Shown here: one piece after another, positions 49,798-58,458 of the stretch
How the letters are laid out: every line of letters starts with the position of its first letter
How positions within the stretch are numbered: position 1 is the stretch's first letter
Assembly: GCF_900148835.1 (NCBI RefSeq)
Contig: NZ_FRYK01000001.1
Coordinates: forward strand, 682,001-746,000
Length of the DNA stretch: 64,000 bases
Source: Flavobacterium cucumis
Lineage (GTDB): Bacteria; Bacteroidota; Bacteroidia; Flavobacteriales; Flavobacteriaceae
Reading direction: 5' to 3'
Notes under the pieces: generated by a model
The model's input: only the letters and a program-made list of their open reading frames with translations
Told to the model about the DNA's origin: nothing
Databases searched by the model: none
Made by a program: the position numbers and the translations under genes

Positions 49798-51654
49798 TTA
49801 GTCTAAAAAATCAACTAAATCTAAAGTTTGAAGTATTATATTTTTATCTGAAAAATTAGAATTAATACTCATTTCTAACATCATGACGTTGTCTTTTATT
49901 TTATTAGAAGACTTCATTTCAATATTTTTAAATTGATCTCCCAAACGTATCATTCTAGCGGTATCACTTCCTAAATTTTGATCTAACAAATAGGATCTAA
50001 AAAAGCGTTGAACTTCAAAATTCCCATAGAAATAATTTTTAACTAAATCTTTCTTAATTTTTTTAGTAAAATTAGATTTAGAACCGCTATTCAAAAAATG
50101 CAATCCATTTGTAAAGACAAATACATCTCCTTTTTTAATAATAATCAGTTCCCCTGAGTCGTCGGATTGCTTAACTAAATAATAACCATCTACTTTTTGT
50201 AGAAGATTCTTTCTAATCCCTAAATCCAATAACTTTTCTCCCATAGTGGGATGAGTAGAGGTCATGATAAACGTAAATATAGGTCGGGTTTTGGTTATGG
50301 TTTTTTCTTCTTCCACTTCCTCGTAGTTCTCATCATAAGTTCTAGACATAAAAGTGCTTTCATACGTTTCCATGGCATGTAAAAACATTGAGAAATCGCC
50401 ATCAAAAAGACTTGCAGTAGCTTCTTCATCAACAACTGTTGAAATCAAATCTACTATAATTGCTGTATCTTCTTTATCCATTGGCAAATTACCTAAAAGC
50501 TGCTCCATGATTTCTGGATAATTTTTAAGTAGTTCTTCAGTACTAGCATGATATGTTAAATAAGCTAGAGGATCCTGTTTGGGAAAATAATTATAAATAT
50601 TCTTATTCGGTTTCCTAGTAACTATTTTTTGCATTATCCTGGCTAACGATTCTGAATATTCAACTTTTTGTTCAATTCGGGCTTTGTTGTTTTCGAAGTA
50701 GAAATCTAAATTCATTCCTTTGATTGCATTCTTTGAGTAGTTCGCTTCTTTATTATGAGGAATTGATCCTAATAAATTATAAAAAGAACTCATCTTTCCA
50801 TACACTGCTTCATAATTAATCCAAGATGCGATATCTGCTTGCTTATTTATTTTTGATGAAGTTGGCAAAACAAATCCGTTTTGAAACAAAATTGCAATCT
50901 GCTCTTCTTGTTTTTTATGCTTTTGAATGCGCTCTTGGACTTTTTCTTTTTCAAAAGTAGCTAGCCATTCTTTATATTCTTCATCTTCATAAGCCTGATC
51001 TTGAACTATCGCTTCCTCATCATACACTGTCTGATTTGTTTCCATTTCTGTTACAGGAGATTCTTCATAAACCTCAACGGATGGATCTTCATAGTACTCA
51101 TCCTCATAGTACTCCCCTTCTTCTATTATTGTCTCATCGACAACAACAGAAGTATCTGAATAAGCATTATAAGCAATGTTTTTATTTGTATCCCAAATAC
51201 CATAGACAATAAGGTTGTTGTCATTCCATGCTATTGAAAAATCATCGCTTTTAGGCGAATAAACAGAATAATTCGAATACTTAGTAATAACCTCTTGGAT
51301 AGAATCGGTAGCTACTGCATTTTTGTTATTTACTTGCTTTTGTATAAAAACACGCCATCCTTTTATATCCTTCATTTGAAATGTCATTTGATAATAGGGA
51401 ATACTATCTGTAAAATTTCCATGAATCGTTACTGGACTGGTTTTATCTATAAAAGCGATAAAATCGTTTGAGTTAAAATTAGAATTAGCTTCACTTGCAC
51501 TTTTAAAAATTTTGTGATTAAACAAGCTATCCATATTTACTTTTTTAGTAAAACCGGGTGTATTAAATTGCACAAAATAATCATATCGCTCCAGTTCTTG
51601 TTGACTTAATACTAAGATTGGAAATAAGAATAAGCAATGAAAAATCTTTTTCAT
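49798..51654 (-). CDS. Large exported protein of unknown function
   Basis: 618 aa with a signal peptide (KIFHCLFLFPILVLSQ). N-terminal domain about 20-165; then an acidic Glu/Tyr-rich linker (about 173-230, with YYEDEYYED) and a charged helical segment (about 230-250); then a larger domain with PTSSKINKQADIASWINYEA and ATYIVDLI-like helices to the C-terminus. I do not recognise it as a characterised family; it may be related to uncharacterised Bacteroidota DUF proteins. It is downstream of the 210-aa lipoprotein gene by 8 nt and sits inside the heme locus. Confidence 0.75.
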   Translation of the reverse strand: MKKIFHCLFLFPILVLSQQELERYDYFVQFNTPGFTKKVNMDSLFNHKIFKSASEANSNFNSNDFIAFIDKTSPVTIHGNFTDSIPYYQMTFQMKDIKGWRVFIQKQVNNKNAVATDSIQEVITKYSNYSVYSPKSDDFSIAWNDNNLIVYGIWDTNKNIAYNAYSDTSVVVDETIIEEGEYYEDEYYEDPSVEVYEESPVTEMETNQTVYDEEAIVQDQAYEDEEYKEWLATFEKEKVQERIQKHKKQEEQIAILFQNGFVLPTSSKINKQADIASWINYEAVYGKMSSFYNLLGSIPHNKEANYSKNAIKGMNLDFYFENNKARIEQKVEYSESLARIMQKIVTRKPNKNIYNYFPKQDPLAYLTYHASTEELLKNYPEIMEQLLGNLPMDKEDTAIIVDLISTVVDEEATASLFDGDFSMFLHAMETYESTFMSRTYDENYEEVEEEKTITKTRPIFTFIMTSTHPTMGEKLLDLGIRKNLLQKVDGYYLVKQSDDSGELIIIKKGDVFVFTNGLHFLNSGSKSNFTKKIKKDLVKNYFYGNFEVQRFFRSYLLDQNLGSDTARMIRLGDQFKNIEMKSSNKIKDNVMMLEMSINSNFSDKNIILQTLDLVDFLD

Positions 51655-51662
51655 AATGTAAA

Positions 51663-52295
51663 TTAAGGATTAAAACTTATGGAATTGTTCATCAGTTTAT
51701 TGTTGTTTAAAACACTCCATATATTCTGTTTTAAAAACACTGTTTTTTTGGATTTTGAAAGGCTACTATTTATATTTTGGACTGTTGCTACTTCTTTGTC
51801 AAAAGTATAAACAGCTATAATGTTTGCTTTTAACAAATCTTCTTTTCTGTCTTGGTCTTTAGTTAAATCTTTTGGCAAAGGGTAGGACGCAATTCGCTCA
51901 AATCTTCCATTATTATTTTTAAAATGAATCCTATTATTTTTCTTATCCATTACATTTAAAACCGCATTCAACGTTTCTAAAGAATTGTAGGAAAAGTTAA
52001 TTTTAAAAACATACGTATTAAAATTGTATGAAGTAGCAATTTTAGAAACACCTTTAATTGTGGAAGCCTCTGCTCTAAATTGGGCTAATTTTGATTTGAT
52101 GTCTTCTTCATTTGGAATACTTACACCATCTACTTCTTCAAGTAAAATAGCGGACTTTGTCTTAAACCAAGAACTTGAAAAATCGATTACCAAACTGTAT
52201 TCACCACTCTGATTACTTGTGTGTTTGATTTTTTCAGTTATCTCGAAACAGCTTGAAAACAGCAAACAAATACTTAAAATAAAAAGTCGTTTCAT
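51663..52295 (-). CDS. Lipoprotein of unknown function
   Basis: 210 aa. Signal peptide with lipobox LFSSC (Cys about 16). The body begins GEYSLVIDFSSSWFKTKSAI, with a beta-rich and helical mix, including KLAQFRAEASTIKGVSKIAT and a C-terminal KSKKTVFLKQNIWSVLNN. No family recognised. It is the first gene of a two-gene unit with the 618-aa exported protein. It is divergent from hemB, with 102 nt between them. Confidence 0.72.
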   Translation of the reverse strand: MKRLFILSICLLFSSCFEITEKIKHTSNQSGEYSLVIDFSSSWFKTKSAILLEEVDGVSIPNEEDIKSKLAQFRAEASTIKGVSKIATSYNFNTYVFKINFSYNSLETLNAVLNVMDKKNNRIHFKNNNGRFERIASYPLPKDLTKDQDRKEDLLKANIIAVYTFDKEVATVQNINSSLSKSKKTVFLKQNIWSVLNNNKLMNNSISFNP

Positions 52296-52397
52296 GAGAC
52301 AAAAATAAGATTATTTTTACGAGTTTCTAAATTTTATAGAAGAAAGAAATCGGTTAAAAATTAGTAACTTTACACTTTAATTTTTGAATTATAAATT

Positions 52398-53393
52398 ATG
52401 TTTCCAATACACAGAGGTCGTCGTCTAAGAATAAACGAATCTATAAGAAGTTTAGTTAGAGAAACCAGCTTAAGCCCAGCTGATTTTATGTTTCCCATGT
52501 TTATCATGGAAGGAGAAAACACAAAAGTAGATATCCCTTCTATGCCTGGTATTTTTCGTCGTACATTAGATTTAACCGTGGAAGAAGTGAAAGAATTATT
52601 CGCTTTAGGAATCCGTGCCGTAAACATTTATGTAAAAGTTAGTGATGATTTAAAAGACAATACTGGAAAAGAAGCATGGAATGACAATGGTTTGATGCAA
52701 AGGGCCATACGTGCTATAAAAGCGGCTTGCCCAGAAATGATTGTAATGCCTGATGTTGCTTTAGACCCGTATTCGATCTATGGTCATGATGGTATTATTG
52801 AAAAAGGAGATGTTGCAAATGATGCAACCAACGATGCTTTAGTAAAAATGGCGGTATCTCACGCAAAAGCGGGTGCTGATTTTGTAGCGCCTAGCGACAT
52901 GATGGATGGTCGTGTTTTACGTTTGCGTCAAGGTTTAGATACCGCTGGATTTCATAACGTTGGTATCATGAGTTATTCGGCTAAATATGCTTCGGCATTT
53001 TATGGTCCGTTTCGTGACGCTTTAGATTCTGCTCCAAAAGATGCTGATGTTGAGGTGCCCAAAGACAAAAAAACCTACCAAATGGATTATGCTAATCGTA
53101 TCGAAGCAGTTAAAGAAGCCTTATGGGATGTGGAAGAAGGTGCTGATATGGTGATGGTAAAACCTGGAATTGCTTATTTGGATATCGTTCGTGAAGTTAA
53201 AAATGCTGTTGATGTTCCCGTAACAGTTTTTCATGTTTCAGGAGAATATGCGATGATTAAAGCGGCTTCTGAAAGAGGTTGGTTAGACCACGATAAAATT
53301 ATGATGGAACAATTAATGTGTATCAAAAGAGCGGGTGCTAGTTTAATTTCAACTTATTTTGCTAAAGAAGCGGCTATTTTATTAAACAAATAA
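52398..53393 (+). CDS. hemB: Porphobilinogen synthase (ALA dehydratase)
   Basis: 331 aa. It condenses two 5-aminolevulinates to porphobilinogen. The Schiff-base lysines are in APSDMMDGRVLRL/SYSAKYASAFYGPF and MVKPGIAYLDIVREV. The metal-site region reads MPDVALDPYSIYGHDGII and lacks the cysteine triad of zinc enzymes, so it is of the non-zinc (magnesium-type) class. It lies apart from hemACDEF but in the same locus. The cytochrome c gene follows after 7 nt. Confidence 0.97.
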   Translation: MFPIHRGRRLRINESIRSLVRETSLSPADFMFPMFIMEGENTKVDIPSMPGIFRRTLDLTVEEVKELFALGIRAVNIYVKVSDDLKDNTGKEAWNDNGLMQRAIRAIKAACPEMIVMPDVALDPYSIYGHDGIIEKGDVANDATNDALVKMAVSHAKAGADFVAPSDMMDGRVLRLRQGLDTAGFHNVGIMSYSAKYASAFYGPFRDALDSAPKDADVEVPKDKKTYQMDYANRIEAVKEALWDVEEGADMVMVKPGIAYLDIVREVKNAVDVPVTVFHVSGEYAMIKAASERGWLDHDKIMMEQLMCIKRAGASLISTYFAKEAAILLNK

Positions 53394-53400
53394 TTTTATA

Positions 53401-53814
53401 ATGAAATTTATATCAAAATCCTTATTTGTTCTTGTTCTAGTTTTTAGCATTACGAACTGTAGTGATAAAAAAGAAACCGACAAATACGGCAACACGGTTG
53501 AAGAAAACTCAATACCGACTACAGAAACTACCATTGACCCCTTAGTAGCCAAAGGCAGAGAACTCTTTGAAGGTAAAGGGACGTGTACAGCATGTCACAA
53601 ACCTGATGTAAAAGTGGTTGGACCCTCAATAAAAGAAATTACCAAAATTTACAAAGAAAAAGGAGCTAGTATCGCTTCATTTATAAATGGTGAGGGCGAA
53701 CCTATTGTAGATGCGTCGCAATATGAAATCATGAAAGCAAACTTTGTCATCACAAAAGCCATGACTAGCGAAGAAAGAAGAGCCTTAGAAATATATATGA
53801 TGAGTTTCGAATAA
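53401..53814 (+). CDS. c-type cytochrome lipoprotein
   Basis: 137 aa. The signal peptide ends with a lipobox (ITNCSDKKE, Cys about 20), so it is membrane-anchored. One heme site CTACH is at about residues 58-62, and a methionine in the C-terminal helix region is the probable sixth ligand. It is a small class I cytochrome with an electron-carrier role. It is in one unit with hemB (7-nt gap), linking heme supply and a heme protein. Confidence 0.9.
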   Translation: MKFISKSLFVLVLVFSITNCSDKKETDKYGNTVEENSIPTTETTIDPLVAKGRELFEGKGTCTACHKPDVKVVGPSIKEITKIYKEKGASIASFINGEGEPIVDASQYEIMKANFVITKAMTSEERRALEIYMMSFE

Positions 53815-53818
53815 AATA

Positions 53819-54505
53819 TTACTCAACAACGAGTTTAAAGCCCACGCGCGGAATGTTTTCAATTCTCACGTGGGTTTCTTCTTTTATAATTTTTCGTAAT
53901 CGAGAAATAAATACATCTAAACTTCTGCCTAAAAAATAATCATCACTTCCCCACAATTCCATTAAGATTTTTTCACGCTTTAAAACGGTATTTGGGTTGT
54001 CTAAAAACAATTGTAAAAGAGAAGCTTCTCTCTCGGTTAAGGTAATTTTTTGAGTCTCTTTTTTTAGTAAATAATTTTCGGGTTCAAAGTGAAAACTTCC
54101 AAATACATACTGTTTTTGATTAGAATTATCCGAGGTTTTTTGACTTCTGTTTAGAAAAATTTCTATTTTCAAAATCAACTCTTCAATGGAATATGGTTTT
54201 ACTAAATAATCATCAGCACCCAGTTTTAAACCTTTAATTCGGTCTTCTTTCATGGTTTTAGCTGATAGAAAAATTATGGGAATTTCTTGATTGCGCTTTC
54301 TTATTTCGGTTGCTATTTCAAAGCCATCCATATCTGGCAACATAATGTCCAAAACGCACAAATCAAAAGGTTCACTACAAAACAACAAGAAGGCTTCTTT
54401 TCCATTATTAGCGTGTATAACTTCAAAATGTTGCTCTAAATTATCTGATGTTAAAAACGCAAGGGTTTCATCGTCTTCAACATACAAAATGCGCTTTTTA
54501 CTCAT
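53819..54505 (-). CDS. OmpR/PhoB family response regulator
   Basis: 228 aa from the ATG at 54505 (MSKKRILYVEDDETLAFL); an upstream extension overlaps the kinase gene and is not needed. The receiver domain (1-120) shows the acidic pair EDD, the phosphorylated aspartate in CVLDIMLPDMDG (about 53), and the lysine in DDYLVKPYSIEE. The C-terminal winged helix (about 135-225) is of the PhoB/OmpR type, with TEREASLLQLFL and SLDVFISRLRKI. The ATG overlaps the kinase gene by 8 nt, so the two are a cognate pair. Candidate binding sites are at 55809-55847. Confidence 0.95.
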   Translation of the reverse strand: MSKKRILYVEDDETLAFLTSDNLEQHFEVIHANNGKEAFLLFCSEPFDLCVLDIMLPDMDGFEIATEIRKRNQEIPIIFLSAKTMKEDRIKGLKLGADDYLVKPYSIEELILKIEIFLNRSQKTSDNSNQKQYVFGSFHFEPENYLLKKETQKITLTEREASLLQLFLDNPNTVLKREKILMELWGSDDYFLGRSLDVFISRLRKIIKEETHVRIENIPRVGFKLVVE

Positions 54506-55763
54506 AATCGGTCTTATTAATTTGAATTGAAACGGTAATACCTGCGTCTTTATTGTTCGCAACAAACACATTCCAATCGTGCCATTCACATACCCCCTTT
54601 ACATAAGAAAGCCCTATTCCAAAGCCTTCAATATCCTTGCTATCTTGACGTGCAACACGATAAAATTTATCAAAAACAAAAGGTAGGTCATTTTCAGGAA
54701 TTCCTGATCCATTATCTGAAAATTGTAATAATAAATCCTTTGAAGTTTCCTTTGTTACAACCCTAATTACTGGATTTTGTCCAGAATACTTTACAGCATT
54801 ATCAATGATATTGTAAATAAGATTATAGAAATGAAACTCATCAGCATGAATAAAATAATTTCTTTCTAACTGAAATTGTATTTTAATCTCTTTTTGATGT
54901 TTTAGATTTATATTTTCGCTAACCAATTCAAGTATTGCTTTTAAATCAATACTTGATTTTTCTATCTCAATCTGCTTACTTTCTGTTTTAGCTACATATA
55001 GAATTTTCTCAATGTGTTGATTTAACTTATTACTTTGATTAATAATAATTTGTATGTACTTCGATAACTTCGAGTTCTCTTGTATTTCTTTTTGTGAATT
55101 AGCATAATTGGAAGCAATCAATATTGAGGCCAAAGGAGTTTTAAACTCATGGGTCATATTATTAATAAAATCCTTTTGTAAATCCGTATACTTTTTTTGT
55201 TTTAACATTAAAAAAACGGAATAAACATAAATAATTAAAACGAAGAACAGAACAACAGTAAATACCCAATATTGGCTCAAACTTTTAAAATAACTTTGCT
55301 TTATATGGGGAAAACGAATAGCAAAATAATAAGTCAAATCCGTGTTCTTCGAAAAACAATCTTCACAAACATTTGACTTTTCACCCTTAAAAGAAACATA
55401 ATTCCCATAAACCATAGATTGTGAACTACAGTCATAAATCGCGTATTCAAAGTCCATTTCCAACTTAACCTTCTCAAACTCCGTTTCTAAATAATGTTCT
55501 AAGATTTGATTTTCAAAAACATCATTAACATTTACAATAAAATAATTTTCACTAACTTTCTTAATCAAATTTGCAGTAGGTAATTCGGTTTTATTATCTC
55601 TATAAATACGCTCCACTACATCTTGCAGAGCAAAATGAATCTTATCTTCTACATCCTTTTTTTGAAAAATATAGGCTTGATTTAATAAAAACAATTGCAT
55701 GATTATGACCCCAACAATTGCAAAAAAACCAATAAAAATTACAACCTTTAATTTATTAAATTT
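54498..55763 (-). CDS. Sensor histidine kinase, partner of the OmpR-type regulator
   Basis: 421 aa from the ATG at 55763 (MKFNKLKVVIFIG). It has membrane helix 1 near 7-27, a periplasmic domain of about 130 residues containing a C-x2-C pair (VCEDCFSK), and helix 2 near 165-185. The histidine is in MTHEFKTPLASILIAS (about 212), followed by the ATPase motifs IIDNAVKYSG, FSDNGSGIPE and GFGIGLSYVKG. The periplasmic cysteines could sense redox state or a metal (inference). Its operon with the regulator is divergent from the DUF1573 gene, across the repeat array. Confidence 0.95.
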   Translation of the reverse strand, partial: KFNKLKVVIFIGFFAIVGVIIMQLFLLNQAYIFQKKDVEDKIHFALQDVVERIYRDNKTELPTANLIKKVSENYFIVNVNDVFENQILEHYLETEFEKVKLEMDFEYAIYDCSSQSMVYGNYVSFKGEKSNVCEDCFSKNTDLTYYFAIRFPHIKQSYFKSLSQYWVFTVVLFFVLIIYVYSVFLMLKQKKYTDLQKDFINNMTHEFKTPLASILIASNYANSQKEIQENSKLSKYIQIIINQSNKLNQHIEKILYVAKTESKQIEIEKSSIDLKAILELVSENINLKHQKEIKIQFQLERNYFIHADEFHFYNLIYNIIDNAVKYSGQNPVIRVVTKETSKDLLLQFSDNGSGIPENDLPFVFDKFYRVARQDSKDIEGFGIGLSYVKGVCEWHDWNVFVANNKDAGITVSIQINKTDYE

Positions 55764-55808
55764 CATATCTGATGCTATATTACAAAAAAAGGCCACAAGA
55801 AAAGCCTG

Positions 55809-55874
55809 TTAACAAGTCGTTAACAATCATTAAAAAGTAATTAACAAGAAGTTTTTAATGATTTTTTAGTTTTG
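55809..55874. promoter_or_regulatory. Phased response-regulator box array and DUF1573 promoter
   Basis: TTAACAA at 55809, 55820 and 55841 and TTAAAAA at 55830: start spacing 11, 10, 11 nt, all on one helix face. The last box ends 19 nt before TAGTTTTG (55867-55874), the DUF1573 -7 element, which has no -33 TTG. This is the layout expected for activation by a PhoB/PhoP-type regulator. Confidence 0.6.
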
Positions 55875-55910
55875 TAATGCAAAAATATAACAACTCAAAA
55901 AAAATAACAT

Positions 55911-56387
55911 ATGAAATTATTAAAATTATCAATTGCCTTAGCTTTTATTGCCAATTTTTCATTTGCACAAAACAAAGAGGCTAAAGTTATGCAAGCTCCT
56001 ATTGCAACTGTAACACCTGCTGCCGCACCTAAACAATCTGCGATCAAATGGGACAAAGAAATTCATGATTTTGGTGATATAGAAAAAGGAAAGCCTGTAA
56101 CGTATGAATTCACTTTTACTAATACTACAAATGAAACTGTTTTGATTACGACTGTAAAACCTGCATGTGGTTGTACTGCTGCTAACTATACTAAGACTCC
56201 TGTAAAACCAGGTGAAAAAGGAATGGTTGCTGCTACATTTAATGCTGCTTCTGCAGGTGCTTTTCAAAAATCGGTTACCATCATTACTAATGAAGGTGGC
56301 GTAGACACTTCAAAAACTGTTTCGTTTAAAGGGAAGGTTATCGATACATCCGCTTCAAATGATAAAAAAGCAGACATAAGATCTTAA
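55911..56387 (+). CDS. Exported DUF1573 domain protein
   Basis: 158 aa. Signal peptide (LLKLSIALAFIANFSFAQ), an Ala/Pro-rich spacer, then one DUF1573 Ig-like domain (about 45-140) with WDKEIHDFGDIEKGKPV and the cysteine-bearing VKPACGCTAANY. The fold is an immunoglobulin-like sandwich; the function is unknown. It is divergent from the two-component operon and is the best candidate target of that regulator. A perfect palindromic terminator follows. Confidence 0.9.
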   Translation: MKLLKLSIALAFIANFSFAQNKEAKVMQAPIATVTPAAAPKQSAIKWDKEIHDFGDIEKGKPVTYEFTFTNTTNETVLITTVKPACGCTAANYTKTPVKPGEKGMVAATFNAASAGAFQKSVTIITNEGGVDTSKTVSFKGKVIDTSASNDKKADIRS

Positions 56388-56419
56388 AATATTATTAATT
56401 CAACTTTTGCATCTTATTT

Positions 56420-56449
56420 AAACCATCTGAAATTTCAGATGGTTTTTTT
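56420..56449 (+). terminator. Terminator after the DUF1573 gene
   Basis: Perfect inverted repeat AAACCATCTGAAA / TTTCAGATGGTTT (56420-56432, 56433-56445) then T run to 56449. Confidence 0.85.
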
Positions 56450-56460
56450 ATTTTTACAAA

Positions 56461-56934
56461 ATGAGAAACGCAATCATAAAAACGCCATTAGGCTGCACAA
56501 TAATCGAAGGAAATGAAAACGGAATTTCAAAAATTCAAGTATTAAATCAAGAATGTGAAATTACAATTTTGGTTCCAGAAGAACTTAAAATTGCTGTTAC
56601 ACAAATTCAAGAATATTTTAATAGGACGCGCACTTCATTTACCTTTCGCTTAAACCCATCTGGCACCGAATTTCAGAAAAAAGTTTGGCAAGAATTACTA
56701 AAGATCCCCTTTGGAAAAACAAATTCCTATTTAGAATTATCAAAAAAACTAGGTGATGTAAAAGCAATTAGGGCTGTAGCTTCTGCCAACGCAAAAAATC
56801 CACTTTGGATTGTAATCCCTTGTCACCGTGTCATTGGAAGTAATGGCTCACTTACAGGATATGCAGGAGGTTTGTGGCGTAAAAAATGGCTTTTAGAACA
56901 CGAAAACCCTGCAAAACAAGAAAGTTTGTTTTAA
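56461..56934 (+). CDS. ogt: Methylated-DNA-protein-cysteine methyltransferase (MGMT/Ogt)
   Basis: 157 aa. It repairs O6-methylguanine by moving the methyl group to its own cysteine. The active site is IPCHRVIGSNG (Cys about 121), the DNA-binding helix-turn-helix is VWQELLKIPFGKTNSYLELS with the arginine finger region, and the C-terminal GYAGGLWRKKWLLEHE is typical. The N-terminal domain is short, as in the smaller Ogt proteins. No operon partner is evident. Confidence 0.95.
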   Translation: MRNAIIKTPLGCTIIEGNENGISKIQVLNQECEITILVPEELKIAVTQIQEYFNRTRTSFTFRLNPSGTEFQKKVWQELLKIPFGKTNSYLELSKKLGDVKAIRAVASANAKNPLWIVIPCHRVIGSNGSLTGYAGGLWRKKWLLEHENPAKQESLF

Positions 56935-56995
56935 ATTATTACAAATAATTCTAACTTTTTGCTACTTTTATAACACAATCCTAAAAAATTAACAC

Positions 56996-58153
56996 ATGAA
57001 GTTTCTTGTAAAACTCCTTAAATGGTTAGCTATTCTTTTACTTAGCATTATTGTCTTATTGTATATTTTTAATGTCGACTATCTTTTAAGAGCTGTAAGA
57101 ACAATATATTTTAAGGGATATACAACCGCTTTTTTAGAAGATTATAAGGAATTCCCAAATAGAAAAATCAAAAAAGGTATTGCACAACCTTGGGCAATAG
57201 CTACAGATTACAACCTTGTTTCTGCTACCGAAACACTTCAAAAAACGCATAAAGAATTACAAACCATAGCTTTTTTGATTATTAAAAATGATAGTATTTG
57301 GCACGAAAGTTATTTTGATGGATTTGACAAAAATTCCAAAAGCAATTCTTTTTCTATGGCAAAGAGTGTGGTTACTATGGCAATGGGAAAAGCCATTATG
57401 GAAGGAAAAATTAAAAGTTTAGACCAAAAAGTAATCGATTTTTTCCCTGATTTAAAAGGAGAATATGCGAAAGATGTTACCGTTGGCGATTTGTCTTCTA
57501 TGGCTTCTGGAATGAATTGGGATGAAAAATACTATAGTCCGTTCTCTATAGTTACCCGTGCCTATTTTGACGATAATTTGAAAGATATTATCTTAGGATT
57601 GGATATTAAAGACAAACCCGGACAATCATTCAAATATTTAAGTGGAGCAACCCAATTATTAGCGATGTGTGTAGAAAAAGCTACAGGCGAATACTTATCA
57701 GATTATGTTTCAAAACATTTTTGGCAACCTATGGGAGCAGAGAATGAGGCGCTCTGGCAGTTAGACGAAGCTCCTGATGGTATTGAAAAGGCGTATTGTT
57801 GCATTGCAAGTAATGCTAGAGATTTTGCTCGCTTTGGAAAATTATATTTAAACAATGGAAAGTGGAATGATCAACAAATATTAGATAGTGGTTTTGTAAA
57901 AAAATGTATTACACCACGCTTTGAAAATAGTCCAGAATATGGCTATGGCTGGTGGATGCACAACTTTTTAGGCAAAGATTTTTACTATATGCGTGGTCAT
58001 TTAGGTCAATTTGTAATTGTAATTCCTGAAGACGATTTAATTATTGTACGACTAGGTCATTTGAAAGGTATACAAACTTCTTATGATCCTCATAGCGAAG
58101 ATTTATATGTTTATGTAGAAGAAACATATAACATGTTGACGAAAAAGAAATAA
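56996..58153 (+). CDS. Serine hydrolase, beta-lactamase class C family
   Basis: 385 aa. It has an N-terminal membrane helix (WLAILLLSIIVLLYIF), so it is probably anchored with its active site in the periplasm. The S-x-x-K catalytic motif is SMAKSVVTMAMG (about residue 119), followed by the tyrosine-containing KYLSGATQLLAMCVEK and the third motif HLGQFVIV near 345. These proteins include esterases and D-aminopeptidases as well as beta-lactamases, so the substrate is open. The small membrane protein gene starts 2 nt downstream. Confidence 0.9.
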   Translation: MKFLVKLLKWLAILLLSIIVLLYIFNVDYLLRAVRTIYFKGYTTAFLEDYKEFPNRKIKKGIAQPWAIATDYNLVSATETLQKTHKELQTIAFLIIKNDSIWHESYFDGFDKNSKSNSFSMAKSVVTMAMGKAIMEGKIKSLDQKVIDFFPDLKGEYAKDVTVGDLSSMASGMNWDEKYYSPFSIVTRAYFDDNLKDIILGLDIKDKPGQSFKYLSGATQLLAMCVEKATGEYLSDYVSKHFWQPMGAENEALWQLDEAPDGIEKAYCCIASNARDFARFGKLYLNNGKWNDQQILDSGFVKKCITPRFENSPEYGYGWWMHNFLGKDFYYMRGHLGQFVIVIPEDDLIIVRLGHLKGIQTSYDPHSEDLYVYVEETYNMLTKKK

Positions 58154-58155
58154 AG

Positions 58156-58440
58156 ATGAGTGGGCATTTTTTGGCATTTAAAAACAGAGAAAAAACTAGT
58201 GAATCAAAAAAGAATTCACTCAGAGAAAATTTATCTTTTAGAAAATTAAATTTGATAAATAAAAATTCATCAACAAACGAATTCACAACTAATGTTAATC
58301 AAATCTCAGAGGAAGAGTTAGGTAAAATCAGAAACAAAGTTAATCAAAGACAAAGAAAAGAAACCTTAATATTTGGTTTAAGCTTTATTATAATTATTAT
58401 TCTTTTACTCTTCATTGGATTAAAATATAACGTATTCTAA
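58156..58440 (+). CDS. Small membrane protein of unknown function
   Basis: 94 aa. The N-terminal about 65 residues are polar and basic (SLRENLSFRKLNLINK; EEELGKIRNKVNQRQRKE). One membrane helix (TLIFGLSFIIIIILLLFIGL, about 69-88) ends the protein, so its bulk is likely cytoplasmic. There is no signal peptide and I do not know the family. It starts 2 nt after the serine hydrolase gene, indicating co-expression, and the exonuclease gene is 18 nt downstream. Confidence 0.65.
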   Translation: MSGHFLAFKNREKTSESKKNSLRENLSFRKLNLINKNSSTNEFTTNVNQISEEELGKIRNKVNQRQRKETLIFGLSFIIIIILLLFIGLKYNVF

Positions 58441-58458
58441 CAAACAACTACTACTCTC

